Assembly (NCBI GenBank): GCA_023458535.1
Contig: JAEWYW010000062.1
Location: 127,094 to 191,093 of the forward strand
DNA: 64,000 nt
Source: Bacteroidota bacterium
GTDB lineage: Bacteria; Bacteroidota; Bacteroidia; Flavobacteriales; Weeksellaceae
Direction of reading: 5' to 3'
The position numbers were made by a program, and so were the translations under genes. The notes under the pieces were generated by a model, which had not been told where the DNA came from, did no database searches, and saw nothing but the letters and a program-made list of their open reading frames with translations. Positions 46,009 through 54,670 of the stretch are shown here, one piece after another; the stretch's first letter is position 1, and the number at the start of each line of letters is the position of its first letter.

Positions 46009-46941
46009 ATGAACGAAGGCGTCAACCATCTGAATGATATTCTCGTAAAATCTTGGAACAACTTCCTTGAGGCTTTACCAGCGCTTGTTTTGGCTATTAT
46101 CGTTGGAGCCATAGGTATATTTGTGATCAAGTACATCAGTAAATTGGTTCGCCGGTTTATTGTGGGACAATCCAAAGATACACTGGTCATCGATTTCCTG
46201 GTGAATTTGGTTTCTATTATCCTCATTTTGTTTTTAATTGTAATCTGTCTGTCCATCATTGGATGGGGCAGCATCACCAACAAAATATTAGCAGGAGCGG
46301 GGATTACCACCTTTGTGGTTGGTTTTGCATTAAAAGACATTGGCGAAAACTTTTTAGCTGGTATTTTAATGGCTTTTCAGAGGCCTTTCAGAGAAGGAGA
46401 TCTTATTGAAGTGAATAACATCAAAGGAAAAGTAATGAAGATGTCTTTGCGTGAGACTTCAGTGAAAACCGTTGAAGGAGTAGATGTGTACATTCCCAAT
46501 TCGAATATCATTAAAAATCCTTTGAAAAATTATACCATAGATGCTCTTCAGATGAATGAAATTGATTTATCGGTGGCTTATCAAGATGATATTTCAAATA
46601 TTCTACCTGTTTTGCAGAATGTTTTAAAAGGTTTTCCAGATATTGTGAATGAGCCTGCAGCAAAGGTTTATATTAAAGATATTTCTGGCGGAAACGTGCA
46701 GTTGAAAATTGAATACTGGATAAAACTGGATGAAATATCTTCGTCGGTTTTAGAATTGAGAAGTATGGTTCTCATTGAATGTTTCCGAGCCATTGGTAAG
46801 AAAGGCTTTTCAATGCCTAGTGGTGTGGTGGATGTAAAGTTGGTTGATTCTACAGAAGAAGAAACTCCAGCGGAAGAAGAAGATGCATCATCTGAAGAAG
46901 AAAATGAAAGTAATAATGAAGAAGAACAAGAAAAAGAGTAA
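46009..46941 (+). CDS. Small-conductance mechanosensitive channel (MscS family)
   Basis: 310 residues. Three membrane helices (LVLAIIVGAIGIFVIKY; LVNLVSIILILFLIVICLSIIG; then the pore helix with ILAGAGITTFVVGFALKDIGENFLAG) are followed by the cytoplasmic beta domain (FREGDLIEVNNIKGKVMKMSLRETSVKT) and an alpha/beta cage part. It opens under membrane tension to release solutes. The last 25 residues are nearly all Glu, Asp, Ser and Asn, an unusual acidic tail. It lies 3 bp before hemN, so the two are co-transcribed. Confidence 0.9.
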   Translation: MNEGVNHLNDILVKSWNNFLEALPALVLAIIVGAIGIFVIKYISKLVRRFIVGQSKDTLVIDFLVNLVSIILILFLIVICLSIIGWGSITNKILAGAGITTFVVGFALKDIGENFLAGILMAFQRPFREGDLIEVNNIKGKVMKMSLRETSVKTVEGVDVYIPNSNIIKNPLKNYTIDALQMNEIDLSVAYQDDISNILPVLQNVLKGFPDIVNEPAAKVYIKDISGGNVQLKIEYWIKLDEISSSVLELRSMVLIECFRAIGKKGFSMPSGVVDVKLVDSTEEETPAEEEDASSEEENESNNEEEQEKE

Positions 46942-46944
46942 AAA

Positions 46945-48303
46945 ATGAGTTCATTAATTAATAAATATAATATTCCCGGACCAAGATATACCTCTTATCC
47001 GACAGTACCATTTTGGGACGAAAACTCCTTTACGCCTGAAAAATGGTTGGAGTCTGTTAAAAAATCTTTTGATGAGAGCAATGATCAGGAAGGAATTTCC
47101 ATTTATATTCACCTTCCTTTTTGCGAAAGTTTGTGTACGTTCTGTGCATGCCATAAAAGGATTACCAAGCAGCATTCGGTAGAGCAACCGTATCTAGAAA
47201 CTGTTCTTAAAGAATGGGATTTATACATTGATGTATTCGGGAAAAAACCAAAAATAAAGGAACTTCATTTAGGAGGTGGGACACCCACCTTTTTCTCAGT
47301 TGAGAATCTAAAAAATCTTTTGGAAGGCATATTTTCTAAGTCTGAAATTGCCGAACATCCCGAATTTAGCTTTGAAGGCCATCCTAATAACACCACCAAA
47401 GAACATTTGCAGATGTTTTATGATTTGGGTTTTAGAAGGGTGAGTTTTGGGGTTCAGGATTACGATTTAAAAGTTCAGAAAGCGATTAACAGGGTTCAAC
47501 CGTTTGAGCATGTGAAAAACGTTACCGATTGGGCTCGTGAGATTGGTTATGTAAGCATTTCTCACGACTTGGTGTTTGGTCTTCCACATTCCAAATGGGA
47601 AAGCATGGAGAATACCATTCATAAAACTTTGGAACTCAAACCCGATCGCTTGGCTTTTTATTCTTATGCCCATGTTCCTTGGATAAAGGGAGTCGGACAA
47701 AGAGGTTTCGATGAAAATGATTTACCAAGCGGTGAAGAGAAAAGAAGATTGTACGAAAATGGTAAGAAACTTCTGGAAGAACTAGGTTATTTAGAGGTGG
47801 GAATGGATCATTTTTCTTTGGAACATGATGATTTGTACCAATCTTTAATCAACGGGAAGATACATAGAAACTTCATGGGCTATTCCTCCAGTAAAACGCA
47901 ATTGATGGTTGGTTTGGGAATGAGTTCTATTTCGGATTCTTGGTATGCTTTTGCTCAAAATGAAAAATCGGTTGAAGAATATCAGAGAATGGTAGGGGAA
48001 GGCATAATTCCTGTTGTGAAGGGGCATATTTTAAATCATGAAGATTTAATTATCCGTCAGCATATCCTGAATTTAATGTGCCGATTAGAAACTTCCTGGA
48101 ATGAAGAAAACTATATTCCCGAAATTGAAAATGCCTTGGAGCAACTGCAGGAAATGGAAAATGACGGCTTGGTTGAAATTGGTTCAAATTCTATAAAAAT
48201 TACCGAAAAGGGGAGACCTTTCACCAGAAATGTGGCCATGACCTTCGATCTCAGAATGCTTAGAAATAAACCTGAAACGAGGATTTTCTCGATGACAATA
48301 TAA
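46945..48303 (+). CDS. hemN: Oxygen-independent coproporphyrinogen III oxidase
   Basis: 452 residues, the HemN length. The radical-SAM cluster motif is HLPFCESLCTFCACHK (CxxxCxxC, with a further Cys, typical of true HemN), preceded by the HemN N-terminal tip GPRYTSYPTVPFW. It continues with LHLGGGTPTFFS, RVSFGVQDYDLKVQKAINR and a HemN C-terminal domain with FMGYSSSKTQLMVGLGMSS. It decarboxylates coproporphyrinogen III to protoporphyrinogen IX without oxygen, in heme synthesis. Both signatures set it apart from HemW. It follows the MscS gene by 3 bp. Identification is firm. Confidence 0.95.
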   Translation: MSSLINKYNIPGPRYTSYPTVPFWDENSFTPEKWLESVKKSFDESNDQEGISIYIHLPFCESLCTFCACHKRITKQHSVEQPYLETVLKEWDLYIDVFGKKPKIKELHLGGGTPTFFSVENLKNLLEGIFSKSEIAEHPEFSFEGHPNNTTKEHLQMFYDLGFRRVSFGVQDYDLKVQKAINRVQPFEHVKNVTDWAREIGYVSISHDLVFGLPHSKWESMENTIHKTLELKPDRLAFYSYAHVPWIKGVGQRGFDENDLPSGEEKRRLYENGKKLLEELGYLEVGMDHFSLEHDDLYQSLINGKIHRNFMGYSSSKTQLMVGLGMSSISDSWYAFAQNEKSVEEYQRMVGEGIIPVVKGHILNHEDLIIRQHILNLMCRLETSWNEENYIPEIENALEQLQEMENDGLVEIGSNSIKITEKGRPFTRNVAMTFDLRMLRNKPETRIFSMTI

Positions 48304-48312
48304 ATTACAACA

Positions 48313-48344
48313 AAAATCGGTTTCTTTGGAAGTCGATTTTTTTT
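48313..48344 (+). terminator. Terminator of hemN
   Basis: AAATCGGTTTC / GAAGTCGATTT stem (9 of 11 pairs) with a TTTG loop and a T-run. Confidence 0.65.
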
Positions 48345-48377
48345 ATTTTCATTTCTGTAATATCAACCGATAAATAT

Positions 48378-48385
48378 TATATTTG
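48378..48385 (+). promoter_or_regulatory. -7 box of the membrane protein/ABC pair
   Basis: TATATTTG, 22 bp before the TTG start at 48408. Confidence 0.5.
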
Positions 48386-48407
48386 ATTTCAATTCTAAAC
48401 CGTTTTT

Positions 48408-49313
48408 TTGGAAAAAATTTTACATCATTTTTTGTTCAGAATCATTCAAGGCATTAGGGTTTTTAATCTCAATCCTAAAATTGGCTTTTCTGTAGTGATA
48501 TTGGTTGGTATTCTATGCTGTATAAAACTTCCAGAATATTATCCTCCTATTACCTTTTTTCTCACCATTGGTTTTCACTTCAGGCGAACAGATATTAGAT
48601 TTTTACAGAAAGTATTTGTAAAAACTTGGCGACTTATCATCGTTATGGAATCGCTCATCGTTTATACAGTACTTACGTCGATCAATATTTTTTATCATTG
48701 GGAAAAATGGGGATTTTTGTTGATGTTGCTCATCCTAAATTTTGCATGGGTGTATCCTAAACGACAAAAAAATATTGTTTTTAAATGGAATTTTATTCCT
48801 GATGATTTATTCGAATGGAAAAGTTTTTTCAGAAGAAATTCCGTACTCATTATTGTTGCATATATTTTTCTGATTGCGTCAGCTTACCATTTGGCGTCTT
48901 TAATTTTTCTGAGTTTTTTGTTAATAGAACACCTCTCCAATGTTTATTCTAACAATGAAAATAAAGAATTTTTTGTAAGCTATTTCCAAAAACATTCTTT
49001 CACTACAAAGATTAAGAGAAATCTTTTGTTTCTGAATTTATTTCTGCTACCCATAGGTGTTGTCTTTGCCGTTTTTAATTGGGACACCTTTCAATACTTC
49101 TTTTTGTATCTTTTGATTATTAATATTTATGCAGTACTCATTATTACAAGAAAATATAAACTTTATCACCATAAAAATGCATCAACTTATTTCGATATGG
49201 GAGATTCGCTGCTGTATTTTATATCATCTTTGCTAATAGTTCCAGGTATTTGGATTATTTATACCAACACCAACGAATCTAAAAATATTATACAGAAATA
49301 TGTTGGAGATTAA
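48408..49313 (+). CDS. Integral membrane protein, probable ABC exporter permease
   Basis: 301 residues from a TTG start (MEKILHHFLFRIIQG). Hydrophobic segments lie near residues 28-45, 75-92, 100-115, 145-175, 203-220, 224-243 and 265-283, interspersed with aromatic and basic loops. I do not recognise a named family. It overlaps the downstream ABC ATPase gene by 14 bp, which strongly suggests that it is the membrane half of a two-gene ABC transporter. The lack of a periplasmic binding protein favours export or a peptide, lipid or antibiotic-related role. The permease label is inference from context. Confidence 0.65.
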   Translation: MEKILHHFLFRIIQGIRVFNLNPKIGFSVVILVGILCCIKLPEYYPPITFFLTIGFHFRRTDIRFLQKVFVKTWRLIIVMESLIVYTVLTSINIFYHWEKWGFLLMLLILNFAWVYPKRQKNIVFKWNFIPDDLFEWKSFFRRNSVLIIVAYIFLIASAYHLASLIFLSFLLIEHLSNVYSNNENKEFFVSYFQKHSFTTKIKRNLLFLNLFLLPIGVVFAVFNWDTFQYFFLYLLIINIYAVLIITRKYKLYHHKNASTYFDMGDSLLYFISSLLIVPGIWIIYTNTNESKNIIQKYVGD

Positions 49314-49932
49314 AAATCTACAAGTAAATTATAAAGACCAAACCGTTCTCCATCATTTGAATTTGAATGTGGAAGAAGGTTCCGTCTTCGGTCTTCTGGG
49401 AAAGAATGGTGCTGGTAAAACAACTCTTTTTGAAAGTCTTTATCAGTCTAAAAAGCATGATGGAGAAATCCTTTGGCAAGGTAAGAAACTATTGCGCGAA
49501 AATATTTCCTACCTCGAAACCGACAATTTTTTCTATCCCTACATTACAGGAAAAGAATATTTACAATACTTCACATCAGATAAAAAACAACTTCAAGAGT
49601 GGTCGGAAATCTTCAGTTTACCGTTAGAAAAATATGTTCAGGATTACTCCACAGGGATGAAAAAGAAAATCGCACTGGTGGGCATGCTTCTTTTAAACAA
49701 ACCTGTTAATATTTTAGATGAACCCTTCAATGGAGTCGATTTTGAAGGTGTCAATTTGCTTTACGATGTGATTTCTCAACTAAGAAATGAAAATAAATTA
49801 ATTATAATCAGTTCTCACATCATTGAAACGCTTTTCAATACCTGTGATAAAATCGGAGTGCTGAAAGAGGGCAGGATAGACCATATCTTCGTTAAAGAAG
49901 ATTTTCATCAGCTCAAATCGTATTCTTTTTAA
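49300..49932 (+). CDS. ABC transporter ATP-binding protein
   Basis: 210 residues. Walker A GLLGKNGAGKTTLFES; Q-loop-like region around YLETDNFFYPYITG; signature DYSTGMKKKIALVGMLL (STGMKK); Walker B PVNILDEPFNGVDFEG; switch His in IIISSHIIETLF. Everything needed for ATP hydrolysis is present. It is shorter than many ABC ATPases and lacks a C-terminal regulatory part, as in small exporters. Its start lies 14 bp inside the membrane-protein gene, so the two are co-translated. The substrate is unknown. Confidence 0.9.
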   Translation: MLEIKNLQVNYKDQTVLHHLNLNVEEGSVFGLLGKNGAGKTTLFESLYQSKKHDGEILWQGKKLLRENISYLETDNFFYPYITGKEYLQYFTSDKKQLQEWSEIFSLPLEKYVQDYSTGMKKKIALVGMLLLNKPVNILDEPFNGVDFEGVNLLYDVISQLRNENKLIIISSHIIETLFNTCDKIGVLKEGRIDHIFVKEDFHQLKSYSF

Positions 49933-49947
49933 TATTTTGTTGATTTC

Positions 49948-49984
49948 ACTTTATTCCACCATGACTTTATTCCACCATGACTTT
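49948..49984. repeat. 16-bp tandem duplication at a stop codon
   Basis: ACTTTATTCCACCATG occurs twice in a row (49948-49963, 49964-49979), with 5 further bases of a third copy. It covers the last codons and stop of the PQQ dehydrogenase gene on the minus strand. Confidence 0.9.
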
Positions 49985-51325
49985 TTGAGAATAAATTCTT
50001 TCGCCTTTTTTTGAGATCGTTGCAAAATAAATTCCTTTGTTAAGCAAGGAAATGTCAGCCTGTTTATTTTTAATTGTGGTGTTGAGTGAAAGTCGACCTT
50101 CCATATTTAGGAATTCTATTTCATACTCTTCATTACCCAAGCCTTGTACGAACAAAGTTTTTGTAGATGATTGAGGGTGCATTTTTATCTTTTGAACATT
50201 CAATTCCTGCGTGCCGAGCGTACTGGATGTTATTTTAAAAATTTTCCCCGCACTTCTGGAAATTACATAGACTTCTTTTTGAAAATCTTCCCCGAAACTG
50301 GCAAAATTATTTCCTGGAAATGTGGTAGACCATGTAATGGAATTATCGGCATTTACCAATCCCATTTGCGGAGTGCAGTAATCTGTAAATAGGTATTTTC
50401 CCTGAAGACTAGGATAACTATTTCCTCTATAAACATAGCCTCCCGTAATGGAGCATCTTCCATTCGAATGATTGTACACCGCCACTGGAAAAACCATTGT
50501 GGAAGCCGCCGCACAACCCGTTCCGTTGTACACATCATTGCCTTCGTAGCACCTCCACCCATAATTAATGGCAGACTGAGTAATCGGATTTCTGTTGATT
50601 TCCTCTATTAAATTTTGTCCAACATCTGCGATCCAAACGTTTCCTGCAGTTGTATCAAAGGAAAACTTCCAGGCATTTCGGAGTCCATACGACCAAACTT
50701 CAGGTGCACCGCCGCCTGCCGCAAAAGGATTTCCCGCAGGGATGTTATAAGCATTGGATGAATTGATGTCTATTCTTAAAATTTTTCCCAAAAGAGAATT
50801 TTTGTTCTGAGCATTATTATTGGGATCTCCGCCACCGCCGCCATCACCCGTAGAAATCCATAAATTACCGTCAGGAGCAAAATGCAAACTTCCACCATTA
50901 TGATTGGTAAATGGTTTGGGAATATTAAGGATGATTTTCTCGGAAGTCGGATCTGCAACATCAGGATTGGTGGCACTGGTAGTATACCGCGCTACAGTAA
51001 TGTTTCCACTTCCTACCGCATTGTAGTAAACAAAAAAGTATTTGTTGGTAGCATACTGAGGGTGAAATGCCAAACCGAGCAGTCCTTGTTCACCACTGAA
51101 AACAACTTTAGAACTGATATTCAAAAAATCCGATGTATTTACTGTTCCGTTAGCATTTACAACTTTTATAGTACCATTTTGCTGTACTACAAATAACCTG
51201 TTGTCATTCGCGTGCGCTATTTCCACAGGATTGCTCAAACCAATTGCAAATTCCTCCAAATTGATACTTTGAGAATAAAAAAATATGGAAGAAAAAACAC
51301 ATAAAAGAAGAAGATGTCTTTTCAT
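49967..51325 (-). CDS. Secreted PQQ-dependent sugar dehydrogenase-like protein with T9SS sorting domain
   Basis: 452 residues from ATG 51325 (MKRHLLLLCVFSSIFFYSQ is the signal peptide); a longer start at 51376 would put 17 residues ahead of the signal and is rejected. The GSDH beta-propeller shows ELGLAFHPQY-like GLLGLAFHPQYATN, HNGGSLHFAPDGNLWIS, GDGGGGGDPNNNAQN, YGLRNAWKFSFD and ADVGQNLIEEINR, typical of soluble aldose sugar dehydrogenases that use PQQ. The last 75 residues form a T9SS sorting domain (IKMHPQSSTKTLFVQG ... LNKGIYFATISKKGERIYSQKV). It is predicted to oxidise sugars at the cell surface. A 16-bp tandem duplication overlaps its stop. PQQ synthesis genes are not in the window. 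Confidence 0.88.
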   Translation of the reverse strand: MKRHLLLLCVFSSIFFYSQSINLEEFAIGLSNPVEIAHANDNRLFVVQQNGTIKVVNANGTVNTSDFLNISSKVVFSGEQGLLGLAFHPQYATNKYFFVYYNAVGSGNITVARYTTSATNPDVADPTSEKIILNIPKPFTNHNGGSLHFAPDGNLWISTGDGGGGGDPNNNAQNKNSLLGKILRIDINSSNAYNIPAGNPFAAGGGAPEVWSYGLRNAWKFSFDTTAGNVWIADVGQNLIEEINRNPITQSAINYGWRCYEGNDVYNGTGCAAASTMVFPVAVYNHSNGRCSITGGYVYRGNSYPSLQGKYLFTDYCTPQMGLVNADNSITWSTTFPGNNFASFGEDFQKEVYVISRSAGKIFKITSSTLGTQELNVQKIKMHPQSSTKTLFVQGLGNEEYEIEFLNMEGRLSLNTTIKNKQADISLLNKGIYFATISKKGERIYSQKVMVE

Positions 51326-51500
51326 AATGGATTGATTTATAAGTTGTTTTAAATTTAAGAAAAAAATATGAAACAAACGTTTTTATTGATATCCTAAAAA
51401 AATGAAATTATTTTATGGATTTGGAAAAAAGTGAAGTTTGCATCTTACTGAAAGTAAATAGATTCAGTTGTTAAAAATTCATAAAATATCAAAAAATCAT

Positions 51501-51508
51501 TATATTTG
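51501..51508 (+). promoter_or_regulatory. -7 box of secDF
   Basis: TATATTTG, 23 bp before the ATG at 51532. Confidence 0.5.
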
Positions 51509-51531
51509 CCGATTAAATTTAACGTATAACA

Positions 51532-54444
51532 ATGCAAGGAAAAGGACTTATTACAATTATTGCTATTGTGCTAGGGCTAATTTGTATCAACGAATTATTG
51601 CCTACTTGGTACGCCAGCAAAATTGAAAATCAGGCTACAGCAATCGCAGGAGACAATCCAGCGAAGTATCAGAAAGAAATTGAGAAGCTCTCTAAAGACA
51701 CTCTAAATCTTGGGTTTACAAAATTGTACTACACAAAAGCCAAAGATAAAGAGATGAAGTTAGGTCTCGATTTAAAAGGAGGTATTAACGTTCTTTTAGA
51801 GATCAATCAGAGAGATTTAGTGAATGATCTAACACATTATTCTACCAACCCAGTTCTTATTGAGGCTTTAAACAGAACAGATGTAGCTCAGAAAAATTCA
51901 ACAAAATCTTATATCGACAACTTCTTTACGCAGTTCGATATTGTTAACAAAGAGAAAGGAACCAACCTTAAACTTGCGGATCCTGAAATTTTCGGGAACA
52001 CCAATCTTTCGGAAGTGAAATTCAACACTACGGATGAGCAGGTAAAAGCTATCGTTAAAAGAAAAATTGATGCCTCTGTAGGTACAGCTTTCGAAGTAAT
52101 CCGTACAAGGATTGATAAAATGGGAGCAGTACAACCAAACGTACAGAGAGTACCTGGTACAGCAAGAATTTCTGTAGAAATGCCAGGTATGAAAGACATC
52201 GACAAGGTGAAAAAAATGCTTCAGACTTCTGCAAAACTCCAGTTCTGGGAAGTACAGCAAGTGCCAGAAATAGCACCTTATTTCGAGTCTTTAGACAATA
52301 TGATTAAACTTAAAGGTGATTCTATTGGTATTGCAAAAAATACCAATTTAATCAATGCTTTAGGTATCAATACGCTTAAAACAAACGGTGTTGCCAACGT
52401 AAAGTTATCCGATACCGCTGTAGTTAATAAAATTTTAAACAGCAAAATTGCTCAGACACTACGTCCTGGTAACATAAAATATACCCAGTTTATGTGGGGT
52501 TACAAGCCAGAATCTACGGATCCTGATAGATTAGCTTTATATGCAATTAGAGGAAACATCAACCAAAAAGCACCAGTGGATGGAGCTGTTGAAAAAGCAC
52601 AAATCAGCTACGATGATTTAGGAAGAATTGTGGTAGACATGCAGATGGATTCTCAGGGTGCTAAAGACTGGAAAACCCTTACGGAGAGAAACGTTGGAAA
52701 GCCAGTTGCAGTAACCTTAGACAATAGAGTTTACACCGCACCAAACGTTGTAGGTGCTATTCCTAACGGTAGAACGCAAATTTCTGGTAACTTCTCCCAA
52801 GAGGAAGCGAAGGAATTAACAGACGTTTTAGGAGCAGGTAAGCTTCCTGCAGGGGCAAAAGTTGTACAAGCTACACAAGTAGGTCCATCATTAGGTCAAG
52901 AAGCTATTCATGATGGAGTAATATCTTTCCTTATTGCTTTTGCAATTATTATTGTCTATATCATTTTCTATTACGGTGGAGCAGGGGTATACGCAGTAAT
53001 TGCGATGATTATCAACTTATTCTACCTTTTCGGAATTTTAGATTCTGGAGATTTCACACTCACGCTTCCTGGTATTGCCGGTATTGTATTAACCATGGCG
53101 ATGGCGGTGGATACCAACGTTATTATTTATGAAAGAACCAAGGAAGAACTTTTCGCTGGAAAAAATATTCTTCAAGCCTATAAAGACGGTTTTAAACATG
53201 CCTTAAATGCTATCGTAGATGGTCACTTAACTTCAATATTAACAGCGGTTGTATTATTCTTCTTCGGAACAGGACCTATTAAAGGTTTCGCTTTAACATT
53301 GGGTATTGGTTTGGTATTAACTTTCTTCACATCGGTACTTTTATCAAGAGTAATGATCTTCCACAGATTGAATAAAGGAAAATCACTTTCTGTGTGGACA
53401 CCACCAACTAAAAATGCATTCAGAAATGTGTGGATTGATTTTATTGGAAAAAGGAAATATGCCTATATCTTCTCAGCTATTCTTACAATAGTTTGTTTGG
53501 GTTCTATGTTTACCAACGGATTTAAATATGGAATTGATTTTACAGGGGGTAGAAATTATATCGTTAGATTTGATAAAGATGTTAACGCGAATGATGTTGA
53601 GGACAAATTGGTAAAAGTTTTCAAAACTCAGGATGGTAAAAACTCTTCTGTTGAAGCTAAAACAATTGGTAACAACAAACAGTTAAAAATCTCTACAGAT
53701 TATTTAATTGATGATGAATCTCTAAAAGCCGATCAAACAATTGAGCAGAAACTTTTCGAGGGTCTTAAGGGTGATTTGCCAGCCAACTTAACGTTAAACG
53801 AGTTCAAATCCGCAGATAAAGACCACGCAGGAATTATTTCTTCTGAGAAAGTGGGACCAACGGTGGCAGATGATATCAAAACGCACGGTATGTTAGCTGT
53901 GGGAGCAGCGTTGGCAGGAATCTTTATCTATATTTTATTCAGATTTAGAAAATGGCAGTTCTCTTTAGGTGCAGTTGCAGCCTTGGCGCACGATGCCATC
54001 ATTATTTTGGGTGCATACTCATTGCTTTATAAGGTGATGCCTTTCAATATGGAGATCAATCAGGATTTTATTGCGGCTATCCTAACCGTTTTGGGGTATT
54101 CCATCAACGATACTGTAATTATCTTCGACAGAATTAGAGAATATCTAAAAGAGAAGAAATCACTTACACTTGCTGGTCTTTTCGATGATTCTATTTCGAG
54201 TACTTTGGGTAGAACATTCAACACCTCATTCACAACCATCTTGGTAATTTTAGCCATCTTCATCTTCGGTGGATCAAATTTACAAGGATTTATGTTTGCA
54301 ATGTTAATCGGTATTGGTTTCGGTACTTATTCATCGATATTCGTAGCATCGGCAATCGCGTATGACTTCTTAAAAGGTAAAAAGAAAGAAGATCTTCCGC
54401 ACGGAAAAACAACTTCAGATAAAGATTTGGTTACTGTAAAATAA
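51532..54444 (+). CDS. secDF: Protein translocase subunit SecDF (fused)
   Basis: 970 residues, SecD and SecF fused as in many Bacteroidota. The SecD part has LGLDLKGGINVLLEI, a large periplasmic P1 region (IRTRIDKMGAVQPNVQR) and the helix-rich core (LPGIAGIVLTMAMAVDTNVIIYERTKEEL). The SecF part begins near residue 640 with FKYGIDFTGGRNYIVRF and has LTVLGYSINDTVIIFDRIREYLK. It uses the proton gradient to pull proteins through SecYEG. The periplasmic region is extended compared with E. coli. It stands alone with its own box and terminator. Identification is certain. Confidence 0.97.
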   Translation: MQGKGLITIIAIVLGLICINELLPTWYASKIENQATAIAGDNPAKYQKEIEKLSKDTLNLGFTKLYYTKAKDKEMKLGLDLKGGINVLLEINQRDLVNDLTHYSTNPVLIEALNRTDVAQKNSTKSYIDNFFTQFDIVNKEKGTNLKLADPEIFGNTNLSEVKFNTTDEQVKAIVKRKIDASVGTAFEVIRTRIDKMGAVQPNVQRVPGTARISVEMPGMKDIDKVKKMLQTSAKLQFWEVQQVPEIAPYFESLDNMIKLKGDSIGIAKNTNLINALGINTLKTNGVANVKLSDTAVVNKILNSKIAQTLRPGNIKYTQFMWGYKPESTDPDRLALYAIRGNINQKAPVDGAVEKAQISYDDLGRIVVDMQMDSQGAKDWKTLTERNVGKPVAVTLDNRVYTAPNVVGAIPNGRTQISGNFSQEEAKELTDVLGAGKLPAGAKVVQATQVGPSLGQEAIHDGVISFLIAFAIIIVYIIFYYGGAGVYAVIAMIINLFYLFGILDSGDFTLTLPGIAGIVLTMAMAVDTNVIIYERTKEELFAGKNILQAYKDGFKHALNAIVDGHLTSILTAVVLFFFGTGPIKGFALTLGIGLVLTFFTSVLLSRVMIFHRLNKGKSLSVWTPPTKNAFRNVWIDFIGKRKYAYIFSAILTIVCLGSMFTNGFKYGIDFTGGRNYIVRFDKDVNANDVEDKLVKVFKTQDGKNSSVEAKTIGNNKQLKISTDYLIDDESLKADQTIEQKLFEGLKGDLPANLTLNEFKSADKDHAGIISSEKVGPTVADDIKTHGMLAVGAALAGIFIYILFRFRKWQFSLGAVAALAHDAIIILGAYSLLYKVMPFNMEINQDFIAAILTVLGYSINDTVIIFDRIREYLKEKKSLTLAGLFDDSISSTLGRTFNTSFTTILVILAIFIFGGSNLQGFMFAMLIGIGFGTYSSIFVASAIAYDFLKGKKKEDLPHGKTTSDKDLVTVK

Positions 54445-54467
54445 CCTTTTCTCTTACAACATACGTT

Positions 54468-54500
54468 AAACTGCCTTCCATTTTGGAAGGCAGTTTTTTT
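54468..54500 (+). terminator. Terminator of secDF
   Basis: AACTGCCTTCC / GGAAGGCAGTT stem with a 5-nt loop and seven T. Confidence 0.85.
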
Positions 54501-54645
54501 ATTAATTTTGGTCAGATTAAATGATATCCAAAATAGAATCCCTTTAATTTGAAAAGACGCTTTTGTGGTATATTAATCTCATTTTAAATTTTATAGTACT
54601 CCAATAATTTAATAGATTTTTTAATTTCAATACACGCTAAAAACA

Positions 54646-54653
54646 TAATTTTG
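54646..54653 (+). promoter_or_regulatory. -7 box of the MFS transporter gene
   Basis: TAATTTTG, 17 bp before the ATG at 54671. Confidence 0.5.
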
Positions 54654-54670
54654 CAGGATATTATTTACCA

